DNA of 64,000 nt, from positions 186,001 through 250,000 of the forward strand of contig JACPFT010000010.1 in the NCBI GenBank assembly GCA_016182845.1. Reading direction: 5' to 3'. Below are positions 18,491 through 30,907 of the stretch, in pieces. Position 1 is the first letter of the stretch. The number at the start of each line of letters is the position of its first letter. This DNA comes from Gammaproteobacteria bacterium (GTDB lineage: Bacteria > Pseudomonadota > Gammaproteobacteria > Enterobacterales > Permianibacteraceae). Made by a program: the position numbers and the translations under genes. The notes below the pieces were generated by a model. That model saw only the letters and a program-made list of their open reading frames with translations. It searched no databases and had not been told where the DNA came from.

Positions 18491-18518
18491 AGAGGGGCAT
18501 GACGCCCCTCTCTTTTTT
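18491..18518 (+). terminator. Rho-independent terminator after the PEP-CTERM gene
   Basis: Stem AGAGGGGC (18491-18498) pairs with GCCCCTCT (18504-18511) and is followed by CTTTTTT. It lies 24 bp after the stop and immediately before the convergent dnaJ stop. Confidence 0.85.
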
Positions 18519-18524
18519 GCGCGC

Positions 18525-19667
18525 TCAGCGCGTCAGATCGTCGAAAAACTTCTTCACGCCGTCGAACCAGCTCTTGGCCTTGGGCGAGTATTTCTCCGGG
18601 GTTTCCGCCATGGAGCCGTCCAGCTCGCGCAGCAACTCCTTCTGGCGGGAGGTCAGATTGACCGGAGTCTCCACGATCACGCGGCAGAGCAGGTCGCCGG
18701 GCGTGCCGCCGCGCATGGGCGTGACGCCCTTGCCGCGCAGGCGGAACATCTTGCCGGTCTGGGTCTCGGCCGGAACCTTGAGCTTGACCCGTCCCTCCAG
18801 GGTCGGCACTTCCAGCTCGCCGCCTAAGGCCGCCGCCGTGAAGGAGATGGGCATCTCGCAGTACAGGTTATCGCCATCGCGGGTGAAGATCGGGTGCTCG
18901 CGCACATGGACCTGCACATAGAGATCACCGGCCGGCGCGCCGGGGCCGCCGGCCTCGCCCTCGCCGGACAGGCGGATGCGATCGCCGGTATCGACGCCGG
19001 CGGGGATCTTCACCGACAGGGTCTTGCTCTGTTCGACGCGGCCCTGGCCGTGGCAGTCGCCGCAGGGATCCTTGATGACCTGGCCGGCGCCATGGCACAC
19101 GGGGCAGGTCTGCTGGATGGCGAAGAAGCCCTGCTGCATGCGTACCTGGCCGACGCCGCCGCAATGGGAACAGGTGGAGGGCTTGGTGCCCTTCTTGGCG
19201 CCCGAACCGTCGCAGGTCTTGCAATGCACCAGGGTTGGGATGCGGATGGACTTGGTGACGCCGGCCACCGCCTCTTCCAGGGACAGCTCCATGTTGTAGC
19301 GCAGGTCGGCGCCGCGCTGCGGACCACGCTGACCACCCCGGCCGCCGCCGAAGATGTCGCCGAACACGTCGCCGAAGATATCGGAGAAGCTGGCGCCACC
19401 GGCATGGCCGCCGCGCCCGCCGCCGAAGCCGCCCATGGACGGATCCACGCCGGCATGGCCGAACTGGTCATAGGCCTGGCGCTTCTGGGCGTCGGTGAGG
19501 ATCTCGTAGGCCTCCTTGGCCTCCTTGAATTTCTCCTCGGCTTCCTTGTTGTCCGGATTGCGGTCCGGGTGATACTTCATGGCGAGCTTCTTGTAAGCCT
19601 TCTTCAGTTCGGCTTCTTCGGCGTTCTTCGCCACACCCAGGATTTCGTAATAATCACGCTTGGACAT
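18525..19667 (-). CDS. dnaJ: Chaperone protein DnaJ (Hsp40)
   Basis: A 380-residue type I DnaJ that delivers unfolded substrates to DnaK and stimulates its ATPase. The start ATG is at 19667-19665 ([18 protein letters not shown]). The J domain has HPD in [13 protein letters not shown]; a Gly/Phe-rich linker follows ([13 protein letters not shown]). Four zinc-finger CxxCxGxG repeats run from [12 protein letters not shown] to [10 protein letters not shown], and then the two substrate-binding C-terminal domains. It lies downstream of dnaK on the same strand but 279 bp away, with a terminator and a REP-like element between, so it is probably made partly from its own promoter or by read-through. 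Confidence 0.96.
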   Translation of the reverse strand: MSKRDYYEILGVAKNAEEAELKKAYKKLAMKYHPDRNPDNKEAEEKFKEAKEAYEILTDAQKRQAYDQFGHAGVDPSMGGFGGGRGGHAGGASFSDIFGDVFGDIFGGGRGGQRGPQRGADLRYNMELSLEEAVAGVTKSIRIPTLVHCKTCDGSGAKKGTKPSTCSHCGGVGQVRMQQGFFAIQQTCPVCHGAGQVIKDPCGDCHGQGRVEQSKTLSVKIPAGVDTGDRIRLSGEGEAGGPGAPAGDLYVQVHVREHPIFTRDGDNLYCEMPISFTAAALGGELEVPTLEGRVKLKVPAETQTGKMFRLRGKGVTPMRGGTPGDLLCRVIVETPVNLTSRQKELLRELDGSMAETPEKYSPKAKSWFDGVKKFFDDLTR

Positions 19668-19713
19668 TTTCGGTTCCGCTTTGTAGTGCAAACCACACCG
19701 TTTCAGCACCACT

Positions 19714-19831
19714 CCGTTCGTGGTGAGTAGGCCGCGGGCGGCCGTATCGAACCACTCTTCGAGAGTCCTTCGATACGCGAGCCTAGGCTCGCTACTCAGA
19801 GCTCACCCCCGCGAAGGCGGGGGACGAACGG
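19714..19831. repeat. REP-like element, family A copy 3
   Basis: A 118-bp palindromic element from CCGTTCGTGGTGAGTAG to GGGACGAACGG, with inner inverted modules (GTATCGAACCACTCTTCGA and TCCTTCGATACGCGAG) and a CCCCCGCGAAGGCGGGGG hairpin near its right end. It fills most of the dnaK-dnaJ gap. Confidence 0.75.
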
Positions 19832-19858
19832 TCATTGTTGCATTTAGCTCTGTAAACG

Positions 19859-19884
19859 CAAAAACGCGGGCATCAATCCCGCGT
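19859..19884 (-). terminator. Rho-independent terminator after dnaK
   Basis: On the minus strand ACGCGGG pairs with CCCGCGT around a seven-base loop and is followed by a short T run (complement of 19860-19863). It sits about 60 bp after the dnaK stop and should reduce read-through into dnaJ. Confidence 0.7.
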
Positions 19885-19946
19885 CTTTGCTCGTCGGTGC
19901 GGCATCATCTCACGGCGCCGCACCGTTCCGCCGCACGCGGCAGGAC

Positions 19947-21866
<1,920 letters not shown>

Positions 21867-21921
21867 GAATCTTCTCCGAAAAACTTTACCGAATCAGTCG
21901 GTTTGAAAAACCTTGAAACTT

Positions 21922-21950
21922 ATGTGGGGATTGACCGTTTTCCGATCAAG
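21922..21950 (-). promoter_or_regulatory. Sigma-32-like heat-shock promoter for dnaK
   Basis: On the minus strand, CTTGAT (complement of 21945-21950) and CCCCACAT (complement of 21922-21929) are separated by 15 bp and match the CTTGAA / CCCCATnT heat-shock consensus at most positions. The predicted transcript starts about 50 bp before the dnaK ATG at 21866. Confidence 0.5.
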
Positions 21951-21976
21951 GGGGCGGGGGTAATTCACCTCACCCA

Positions 21977-22021
21977 CCGTTCGTCCTGAGTAGAGGCTCG
22001 CAGAGCCTCGTGTCGAAGGAC
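21977..22021. repeat. REP-like element, family A copy 4
   Basis: CCGTTCGTCCTGAGTAGAGG...GTGTCGAAGGAC, a half-length family A copy between grpE and dnaK. The internal GAGGCTCGCAGAGCCTC is a small hairpin. Confidence 0.7.
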
Positions 22022-22061
22022 GGGTCAATACCAGGCTTACTCGCCCTTAACGACCACGAGC

Positions 22062-22619
22062 TTATTCACCTTTGACGACGACGACTCGCGCCGGGCGCAC
22101 CAGACGGCCGTTCAGCTGATAGCCCTTCTGGAACACGTCGAGCACGGTGTCGGGCTCGGCGGCCGGGTGCGGTACCATGGCCATGGCCTCGTGATGCTCC
22201 GGGTTGAAGGACTCGCCCCGGGGATCCAGGCGCACCACGCCGAACTTCTCCAGGGCCGCGACGAACATGCGCTCGGTCAGGTGCACGCCCTCGCCGATGG
22301 CCTTGACGTCGGTGCCGGCGTCGGCGGCCTTCATGGCGTGTTCCAGGGAATCCAGGACCGGGATCAGCTCGTCGACGAACTTCTCCAGGGCATAGGCACG
22401 CGCCATCTGCACATCGCGTTCGGCACGGCGGCGCACGTTCTCCATCTCGGCCTGGGTGCGCAGGGCGAGCTGGAAATGCTCCTCGCGTTTGGCCTCGGCG
22501 GCCGCCAACTCCTGGCGCAGGGCCTCGATCTCGGCCGAGGCTTCGCCGACGATGGTTTCGGCCATGGATTCCGGCGCGTTCCCGCCGTTCTGGGTTTCCG
22601 GCTGTTCCGGGGTACTCAT
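22062..22619 (-). CDS. grpE: Nucleotide exchange factor GrpE
   Basis: A 185-residue GrpE that releases ADP from DnaK and acts as a thermosensor through its coiled coil. The start ATG at 22619-22617 (MSTPEQPETQNGG) is preferred because GGAG lies nine bases upstream; an ATG two codons earlier is too close to that site. An acidic disordered N-terminus is followed by the long helix (EAKREEHFQLALRTQAEMEN), the RRRAERDVQMARAYALEKF segment and the C-terminal beta domain ending GRLVRPARVVVVKGE. It belongs to the hrcA-grpE-dnaK-dnaJ block on the minus strand. Confidence 0.95.
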   Translation of the reverse strand: MSTPEQPETQNGGNAPESMAETIVGEASAEIEALRQELAAAEAKREEHFQLALRTQAEMENVRRRAERDVQMARAYALEKFVDELIPVLDSLEHAMKAADAGTDVKAIGEGVHLTERMFVAALEKFGVVRLDPRGESFNPEHHEAMAMVPHPAAEPDTVLDVFQKGYQLNGRLVRPARVVVVKGE

Positions 22620-22645
22620 GCTCATCAACTCCAAAAGACAAATAA

Positions 22646-22667
22646 CTCAAGAACTTGGCTTCTTGAG
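22646..22667. promoter_or_regulatory. Inverted repeat in the grpE leader
   Basis: CTCAAGAA (22646-22653) and TTCTTGAG (22660-22667) form a perfect 8-bp inverted repeat with a six-base spacer. It lies between the heat-shock promoter and the grpE start, at about +13 to +34 of the predicted RNA. It is not the CIRCE sequence; a different operator or an RNA hairpin are possibilities. Confidence 0.4.
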
Positions 22668-22686
22668 CCTGAAAAGGCTGCTGGGA

Positions 22687-22714
22687 ATATGGGGGTTAAG
22701 CTGCAGTATTCAAG
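22687..22714 (-). promoter_or_regulatory. Sigma-32-like heat-shock promoter for grpE
   Basis: On the minus strand a perfect CTTGAA -35 (complement of 22709-22714) is followed after 14 bp by CCCCATAT (complement of 22687-22694), an excellent match to the RpoH consensus. It lies about 70 bp upstream of the grpE start. Confidence 0.7.
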
Positions 22715-22814
22715 TGTAGCCTGGATGGAGGTCCGCAGGACCGGAATCCGGGTTTCTGCCCTGACGGTGTTATAGACCCGGATTCCGGCGCTGCGCGCCT
22801 GCATCCAGGCTACA
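22715..22814. repeat. REP-like inverted repeat, GTAGCCTGGATG family
   Basis: A roughly 100-bp imperfect palindrome: the left arm TGTAGCCTGGATGGAGG...CCGGAATCCGGG mirrors the right arm CCCGGATTCCGG...CATCCAGGCTACA. It fills the hrcA-grpE gap and its right end overlaps the hrcA stop codon (22810-22812). Confidence 0.8.
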
Positions 22815-23847
22815 GGCTGTGGTTCAGCGCCGCCGAGAGTAGCTTGGCGGTGATGTCCACCACCGGGATGATGCGCTCGTAGTCCATGCGAGTCGGGCCG
22901 ACCACGGCCAGGACGCCGACCCGCTCGCCTTCCCAGTGATAAGGCGCCGAGACCACGGAGACATCTTCCAGGACTTCATAGCCCGATTCCTGGCCGATAT
23001 AGATCTGCACGCCCTCGGCGCTGAGGCAATGGTCCAGGAGGCCCAGGATGCGTTGCTTCTGGCTGAAGGCCTCGAACAGCTCGCGCAAGTTGGCGAGCTC
23101 GCTGGCATGTTCGACCAGGTGGGTCTCGCCGGCCATCACATAGTCCGCTGCCGTTTCCTGGCCCATGGCCTGCTCGGCGACATTGAGCGCCGCCTGCATC
23201 AACCGGTCCAGGCGCTGCTTGTCGGCGCGCATGGCGTTGAGGATATCGCCGCGCACGCCGGCCAGATCGTGGCCGGAAACCAGGTGGTTCAAATAGGTGG
23301 ATGCCTGGGCCAGCTCCTCGCGGCTATAGGGCCGGTCGGTGTGGATGATGCGGTTCTGGACCTCGTTTTCCGAGAACACCAGGATCACCAGGACGCGGGT
23401 GTCGCCGAGCGCCAGGAATTCGATCTGGCGCAGCATGGCCTGGTTGCGCTTGGGCACGGTGACCAGGCCGGCCATGCGCGTGGTCTCGGAGAGCAGGTTG
23501 GAAGCCGAGGACAGGAGCTTACCGGGATCGGTGGTCTGGGCCAGAGCGAAGCCCTGGTGCAGGCGCATGGCCGAGGCCGGGTCCATGGGCTTGACTGTCA
23601 CCAGGCTGTTGACGAAGAGACGCAGGCCCAGGTGCGTCGGCACCCGCCCCGCCGAGGTATGGGGCGAGCGCACATAACCCATGTCCTCCAGGGCCACCAT
23701 GACATTGCGGATGGTGGCTGGACTGATGGGCAGGTTGGCATCCTGGGCCAGGGTTTTGGAACCCACCGGCTGACCGTCGCGCAGATAGCGCTCCACCAGG
23801 ACCTTGAGCAGATGCTGGGCGCGCTCCGAAACAATGGGGTTTGTCAT
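22810..23847 (-). CDS. hrcA: Heat-inducible transcription repressor HrcA
   Basis: A 345-residue HrcA repressor. The N-terminal winged helix reads ERAQHLLKVLVERYLRDGQP and SPATIRNVMVALEDMGYVRS, followed by the GRVPTHLGLRLFVNSL signature; the C-terminal domain contains a GAF-like core (VSAPYHWEGERVGVLAVVGPTRMDYERII). HrcA normally represses chaperone genes by binding CIRCE inverted repeats and is activated by GroEL. I did not see a CIRCE (TTAGCACTC-N9-GAGTGCTAA) in this window, so its operator may be at groESL or be divergent in sequence. It is divergent from nadK by 109 bp. Confidence 0.95.
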   Translation of the reverse strand: MTNPIVSERAQHLLKVLVERYLRDGQPVGSKTLAQDANLPISPATIRNVMVALEDMGYVRSPHTSAGRVPTHLGLRLFVNSLVTVKPMDPASAMRLHQGFALAQTTDPGKLLSSASNLLSETTRMAGLVTVPKRNQAMLRQIEFLALGDTRVLVILVFSENEVQNRIIHTDRPYSREELAQASTYLNHLVSGHDLAGVRGDILNAMRADKQRLDRLMQAALNVAEQAMGQETAADYVMAGETHLVEHASELANLRELFEAFSQKQRILGLLDHCLSAEGVQIYIGQESGYEVLEDVSVVSAPYHWEGERVGVLAVVGPTRMDYERIIPVVDITAKLLSAALNHSL

Positions 23848-23956
23848 ATACTACGCGGACTTATGCCATAGTCTTGGGATTCAATCCCCACTCTACCCCG
23901 GCGCACCCGAGCTGCCAAGCCGCGCGCCGCGATACCACGAGGACGCCAGGAAGCGC

Positions 23957-24835
23957 ATGTCCGCACATTTTTCCAGCATCGGCCTGATGGGCAAACCCCG
24001 CCACCACGCCACCACGGAAACCACCCGCGTCCTACACCGTTTCCTGGTCGAACGCGGCTACAAGGTCCTGGTGGAGGAACAACTGGCCCGCGAGGCCAAC
24101 ACCCCGGAAATGAGCACGGCCAGCCGCGACATCATCGGCGGGCAGTGCGACCTGGTCCTGGTGGTGGGCGGCGACGGCTCCATGCTCAACGCCGCCCGCG
24201 CCGTGGCCAGCTACGGCATCCCGGTCTTGGGGATCAACCGCGGCCACCTGGGCTTCCTCACCGACGTCTCGCCCACCGAGCTGAAAGACAAGCTCGTGTC
24301 CATCCTCGAAGGCGATTACATCGAGGAGAAGCGCTTCCTGCTGCAAGCCGTGGTGCTGCGCCACGAGGATCCCATCGGCTGGGGCGAGGCCCTCAACGAC
24401 GTGGTGCTCTATGCCGGCGAGATCGCCCGCATGATCGAGTTCGAGGTCTATGTGAATGATCAGTTCGTGTACAGCCAGCGCAGCGACGGCCTGATCGTGT
24501 CCACGCCCACCGGCTCCACGGCCTACGCCCTGTCCGGCGGCGGGCCGATCCTGCACCCCTCCCTGCAGGCCATCGTCCTGGTGCCCATGTTCCCGCACAC
24601 CCTCTCCGCCCGTCCCATCGTCGTGGACGCCGCCAGCAAGATCGAGATCGTCATCGCCGCCAGCAACCAGCTGCGCCCGCAAGTGTCCTGCGACGGCCAG
24701 GTGCACATCGCCGTCGCCCCGGGCGACACCCTGACCATCAAGCGCAAGGAAGAGGATTTCCGGCTGATCCATCCGAGAACCCACAACTACTACCACACCT
24801 TGCGCACCAAGCTGGGCTGGGGCTCGAAGCTGTAG
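23957..24835 (+). CDS. nadK: NAD kinase
   Basis: A 292-residue ATP-dependent NAD kinase that makes NADP+. The ATG at 23957 is chosen (MSAHFSSIGLMGKPRHHATT) with AGGA just upstream; the frame is open earlier but that would overlap hrcA. The diagnostic GGDGS is in VLVVGGDGSMLNAARAV, followed by GINRGHLGFLTDV and the substrate-binding STPTGSTAYALSGGGPI. NadK next to and divergent from hrcA is a common arrangement in beta- and gammaproteobacteria. Confidence 0.96.
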   Translation: MSAHFSSIGLMGKPRHHATTETTRVLHRFLVERGYKVLVEEQLAREANTPEMSTASRDIIGGQCDLVLVVGGDGSMLNAARAVASYGIPVLGINRGHLGFLTDVSPTELKDKLVSILEGDYIEEKRFLLQAVVLRHEDPIGWGEALNDVVLYAGEIARMIEFEVYVNDQFVYSQRSDGLIVSTPTGSTAYALSGGGPILHPSLQAIVLVPMFPHTLSARPIVVDAASKIEIVIAASNQLRPQVSCDGQVHIAVAPGDTLTIKRKEEDFRLIHPRTHNYYHTLRTKLGWGSKL

Positions 24836-24920
24836 CGCCGCACCTCGGCCTCCCTGCCGCGACGCGAGGTTCCGCTCGACCGCCTGGCCCGGGGCTGGCT
24901 GCGCGTCTAGGCTGGCGACT

Positions 24921-24951
24921 GAGCCCCGGAGCAGCACTCCGCCCGGGGCTC
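24921..24951. terminator. Candidate terminator between nadK and dsbB
   Basis: GAGCCCCGG (24921-24929) pairs with CCGGGGCTC (24943-24951) over a 13-base loop. It lies between the convergent stops of nadK and dsbB and could serve both directions, although the T tract is short. Confidence 0.45.
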
Positions 24952-24956
24952 CCGGT

Positions 24957-25448
24957 TTATCGCCCGCCCTTCACCACCCGCCACAGGGCCAGCACGCCCA
25001 GCCCCGCGAAGAACACCAGGCACCAAGCCGGCATGCTCAGGCCCATCAGGCTCCATTTCAACTCGGCGCATTCCCCCGAGCCGCGCAGCACGGTATTGAG
25101 CACTTCGCCCAGCGGGAAATTGTCCAGCAGGTAGTTGAGGCCGGGCCCGCAGGACGGCACTTCCTCCTTGGGCAGCGACAGCAGCCAGACATGACGGCCC
25201 GCCACGGCGGCGCCGAGGACAGCGGCGAGCAGGGCCAGGAAGCCATAGACCCGCACGCCCCAGGCTTTCGGGTTGTGCAGACCCAATAGCAGGAAGCAGA
25301 GACCCACGACGAAGAAGCCGACACGCTGGAAGATGCACAGGGGGCAGGGCTCCAAGTGCAGGCTGTACTGGAAGTAATAGGCCGCCGCCAACAGCCCGGC
25401 GCAGACGCCCGCGGCAGCGAAATTCATGGCTCGCGCCGAAATATTCAT
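24957..25448 (-). CDS. dsbB: Disulfide bond formation protein DsbB
   Basis: A 163-residue inner-membrane quinone reductase that reoxidises DsbA. The start ATG 25448-25446 (MNISARAMNFAAAG) follows AAAGGA. Four membrane helices are evident. The first periplasmic loop has Cys35 and Cys38 (EPCPLC) and the second has Cys100 and Cys127 (VPSCGPG and GECAEL), the complete redox set. No dsbA is in the window. Substrates here may include the secreted peptidases with paired cysteines. Confidence 0.93.
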   Translation of the reverse strand: MNISARAMNFAAAGVCAGLLAAAYYFQYSLHLEPCPLCIFQRVGFFVVGLCFLLLGLHNPKAWGVRVYGFLALLAAVLGAAVAGRHVWLLSLPKEEVPSCGPGLNYLLDNFPLGEVLNTVLRGSGECAELKWSLMGLSMPAWCLVFFAGLGVLALWRVVKGGR

Positions 25449-25606
25449 GCTCGTTCCTTTTGGACTACGCCCGGTCGGGGCGAGGCGCAGCATAGCAAAA
25501 CAACCGGAAGCTATAAAACGCCGAGGAGCTATGTCTCAGCATTCTAATCTTGGTCATTTTTTGTGCTAATACTGAAAGCAGGCTGTACCCGATTCAGGAG
25601 CACGCG

Positions 25607-25831
25607 ATGTTGCCGAAACCGTTGTATGAGGCCCTGCCTTTCGCTTATTTCGGGATGGGCATGTTGACCATGGGGGCCATCGAGTCCCCGGCCCGCTACT
25701 TCCCAGCCCTGCTCCTGGCAGTGGCCGGCTTCGCGGTGATGTATATGCGCTACAACTATCGCCATTCACGGCATCCGACGCCGGCCAGCGTGAAATCCCC
25801 AAGGGGGCAGCGCGGTCGTCACCGGATTTGA
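25607..25831 (+). CDS. Small two-helix membrane protein, unknown function
   Basis: A 74-residue protein not recognised beyond its topology. The ATG at 25607 has AGGAG eight bases upstream (MLPKPLYEALPFAYFGMG); an earlier in-frame start lacks this. Hydrophobic stretches at about 12-28 and 34-54 suggest two membrane helices, and the C-terminus is strongly basic (YRHSRHPTPASVKSPRGQRGRHR). A hairpin with a following AT-rich stretch at 25968-25985 may end its transcript. Reading frame and ribosome site make it a likely real gene. Confidence 0.65.
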   Translation: MLPKPLYEALPFAYFGMGMLTMGAIESPARYFPALLLAVAGFAVMYMRYNYRHSRHPTPASVKSPRGQRGRHRI

Positions 25832-25920
25832 AGGGAACTTTCGCGCGGTCGAGCCGTCGAACAGGTCGTTCTCGCGCTTGACCGCGAGGAGGACCTAAGC
25901 AACTGCGCTTTCGGCGGGCA

Positions 25921-25946
25921 TAAAAAAGCCCCGCTAGGCGAGGCTT
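25921..25946 (-). terminator. Rho-independent terminator (tex or small RNA)
   Basis: On the minus strand AAGCCTCGC pairs with GCGGGGCTT (one G-T pair) around a three-base loop, followed by TTTTTA. It is 240 bp beyond the tex stop. Confidence 0.7.
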
Positions 25947-26017
25947 ATAAAGGTCTTCCAGTCTGCAAGCCCGGTAGACCGGGCTCTTATTATTGGTATG
26001 GGTTACCGATATTCTGT
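25921..26017 (-). ncRNA. Candidate small RNA in the tex 3' region
   Basis: This lies in the 356-bp gene-free stretch 25832-26187. On the minus strand a TATAAA -10 (complement of 26024-26029) sits 17 bp after a weak TTGCGC -35 (complement of 26047-26052). About 97 bases downstream the sequence ends in a hairpin (AAGCCTCGC/GCGGGGCTT, 25926-25946) with a run of Ts to 25921. An internal hairpin (AGCCCGG/CCGGGCT, 25968-25985) lies between. No open frame is convincing. It could equally be the processed 3' end of the tex mRNA. Confidence 0.35.
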
Positions 26018-26144
26018 GGGGCTTTTATATCAAGCCCGATCCCCTCGCGCAAACAGTTTTTTACAATTTTTGTGTGCGGGCGCAGCAAATATTCCCCAAT
26101 TGCTACCACAATCCCTTGGGGTGCGGCGCCGCTCAAGCACAACC

Positions 26145-26180
26145 CGTAGGGCGGATTAGCGCAGCGTAATCCGCCCTACA
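26145..26180. repeat. REP-like hairpin, GTAGGGCGGATTA family
   Basis: GTAGGGCGGATTA (26145-26157) and TAATCCGCCCTAC (26168-26180) are a perfect 13-bp inverted repeat around GCGCAGCG-type loop sequence, located directly after the tex stop codon. This short palindrome is widely dispersed in gammaproteobacterial genomes. Confidence 0.8.
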
Positions 26181-26187
26181 AGACGGC

Positions 26188-28539
<2,352 letters not shown>

Positions 28540-28790
28540 GGGATCTCTTCGGAAAGAAACACCGTTACGGTGCGAGGGAGGTAACACGAAGCAATAATAC
28601 AGGCAGGCGCCGATTGTAAGCCGGAGCCGGGTTCCAGGGGAATCCCAGAACAAGAAGCTGTTGATTGGGCTGCAAAATGCGTATGGCTGGGCTAGAGTTA
28701 GCATCGCGACGACCGCGCCGAATCCGACTTAAGACCCCAACGATAACCATTGGCCGCCCCACGCCGTGCGCCCGATACGAGAGGCCTACC

Positions 28791-30899
28791 ATGCCCGCCT
28801 TGCTCCGTCTGAGTCCCCTCACCGTGGCCCTGTTCCTTGCCCTCCCCAGCAGCGTCTGCCGGGCGGAGGAAGCCGACGACGAGGAGGCCCTGGCCGCCCT
28901 CTACGGCGACGCCGAAATGGTGTCCATCGCGACGGGGACGGCAACGCCCGTGGCACGCGCGCCCTCCGTGGCCAGCGTGATCACGGCTGACGACATCGAG
29001 GCGATGGGGGCCCGCAACCTCGAAGAGGCGCTAGAGAGCGTGCCTGGCCTGCACGTGTCCCGCTCAGGCGAGGCCATGGCCCCCCGATACTTTTTCCGCG
29101 GCATTACCTCGAAGTACAACGCCCAAACCCTGGTCCTGGTTAACGGTACGCCACTGACCAGTGTCGTCCGCGGCGACCGAGGCATCGTCTGGGGCAGCTT
29201 CCCCGTCCATGGCATCGCCCGCATCGAAATCATCCGCGGCCCCGGTTCCGCTCTGTACGGCGCCGATGCCTTCGCCGGCGTCATCAATATCATTACCAAG
29301 GCCTACGACAACATCCGCAATGGCGCGGGTATCAGCGCCGGCAGCTTTTCCAGCCAAGGGGCCTGGCTGGAGGCCAAGACCGAGGTCGCCGGCTGGCGCC
29401 CCGCGCTCAGCCTCGAATACCAGCGTTCCGACGGCCATGATGAAGCCATCGATTCCGACGCCCAGAGCTTGCTCGACGCGCTGCAACTAGCCCCTGCCGC
29501 ATCCCATGCTCCCGATGGTCCCAATACCGGCTACGAGGCCTTGGATGCCTGGCTGGATGTCAGCAATGACCGTTGGCACGGCCGAGCCGGCTACCAGAAG
29601 CGCAACGATGTCGGGACCGGCCAAGGCATCGCCTCGGCCCTGGATCCTCATGGCAAGTTCGGCAGCGAGCGCATCCTGGCCGAACTGGCCTATGACAGCA
29701 AGGATGTCGCTAAAGACTGGGAACTCTCGGCCAAGGGCTCCTACCTGCGCACCACGCAGAACATTGAGTCCGATCTGAATCTACTCCCGCCCGGTACGCT
29801 ATTCGGCCTGTACCCTAACGGCATCATCGGCAACCCGGAATATTTCGAACAGACTTCCCGCCTGGAATTGAATGCGTTCTATACGGGCCTACTCGAACAC
29901 CGGATACGCATCGGCGCCGGCTACCACTACGGCGATGTCTACAAGACCAAGGAAACCAAGAATTTCGCCACGGATCTGTCGCCCCTACCGGGCCTGGTCG
30001 ATGTCAGCGACACGGCAGCCGTTTACCTGCCGGAAAAGTCCCGCGACGGACATTTCGTCTTCGTCCAAGACGAATGGCAGGTAGCCCCCGACTGGCAGAT
30101 GACACTCGGCGTGCGCCATGACCGCTATTCGGACTTCGGTAGCACGACCAACCCCCGGTTCGCCCTCGTATGGACGACCAGCCAACGGCTGACCAGCAAA
30201 CTGCTATACGGGAAAGCATTCCGGGCGCCGAGTTTTGGCGAGTTATACGCCGTCAACAATCCCGTATCCCGAGGAAATCTGGCGCTGCAACCGGAAGTCC
30301 TGACGAGTTACGAGCTGGCGTTCAGCTATCAATTCGACATGCCCTTGACGATAGACGCTAACGTCTTCCGCTACGAGATTGACGACATAATCGACTTCAT
30401 TCCCGATGTAGGCCAACCGACTCTGACCGCTCAAAACGCCAACTCCCGAAAGGGTAATGGGCTGGAGATCGAGGCTCGGTACAAGTTCAACGATAACCTG
30501 CAATTACATGCCAGTTATTCGACACAGGACGCCGAGGATCGCGACACCGGAGAGGCGGCCGGCGTCGCCCCCGACAACAAGCTTTACGCACGGATGGATT
30601 GGCGATTCCATGATGAATGGCATTTGGTTGGCCAATGGATGCGCGTCGGCGAGCGGGCACGCGAAGCCAACGATCCCAGAAAGTCACTGGAAGGCTATGC
30701 GAGTACCGACCTTATTCTGCGCCGAGACGCGGTCGCTTCTGGAAAGTTCGGATTCTCCGCCGGAATATACAATGCATTTGACGAAAGCATTCTTGAACCC
30801 AGCCTTGGCCCTAGCGCCGGTAGCAACGCCATAAACATTCCAGGCGACCTACCACAAGCAGGCAGAACATACCACGCGTCCATTTCTTACACTTTCTGA
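28791..30899 (+). CDS. TonB-dependent outer-membrane receptor
   Basis: A 702-residue outer-membrane transporter. ATG 28791 follows GAGG and opens a signal peptide (MPALLRLSPLTVALFLALPSS). A TonB-box-like stretch near MVSIATGTAT is followed by the plug (SVASVITADDIEAMGARNLE...ALESVPGLHVSRSG; then IEIIRGPGSALYGADAFAGVI). A 22-stranded barrel ends in the terminal Phe of ASISYTF. Overall it resembles BtuB/CirA/FepA-like receptors. No Fur box was found upstream, so the ligand (siderophore, cobalamin, other) is open. The SDR gene starts 8 bp after its stop. Its last third is visibly poorer in GC than the chaperone region. Confidence 0.88.
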   Translation: MPALLRLSPLTVALFLALPSSVCRAEEADDEEALAALYGDAEMVSIATGTATPVARAPSVASVITADDIEAMGARNLEEALESVPGLHVSRSGEAMAPRYFFRGITSKYNAQTLVLVNGTPLTSVVRGDRGIVWGSFPVHGIARIEIIRGPGSALYGADAFAGVINIITKAYDNIRNGAGISAGSFSSQGAWLEAKTEVAGWRPALSLEYQRSDGHDEAIDSDAQSLLDALQLAPAASHAPDGPNTGYEALDAWLDVSNDRWHGRAGYQKRNDVGTGQGIASALDPHGKFGSERILAELAYDSKDVAKDWELSAKGSYLRTTQNIESDLNLLPPGTLFGLYPNGIIGNPEYFEQTSRLELNAFYTGLLEHRIRIGAGYHYGDVYKTKETKNFATDLSPLPGLVDVSDTAAVYLPEKSRDGHFVFVQDEWQVAPDWQMTLGVRHDRYSDFGSTTNPRFALVWTTSQRLTSKLLYGKAFRAPSFGELYAVNNPVSRGNLALQPEVLTSYELAFSYQFDMPLTIDANVFRYEIDDIIDFIPDVGQPTLTAQNANSRKGNGLEIEARYKFNDNLQLHASYSTQDAEDRDTGEAAGVAPDNKLYARMDWRFHDEWHLVGQWMRVGERAREANDPRKSLEGYASTDLILRRDAVASGKFGFSAGIYNAFDESILEPSLGPSAGSNAINIPGDLPQAGRTYHASISYTF

Positions 30900-30907
30900 G
30901 GCCTCCG

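Noticed and set aside
22635-23956. CIRCE operator near hrcA/grpE
   Set aside because: I looked for TTAGCACTC-N9-GAGTGCTAA in the gaps around hrcA, grpE, dnaK and dnaJ and found none; only an unrelated palindrome in the grpE leader.
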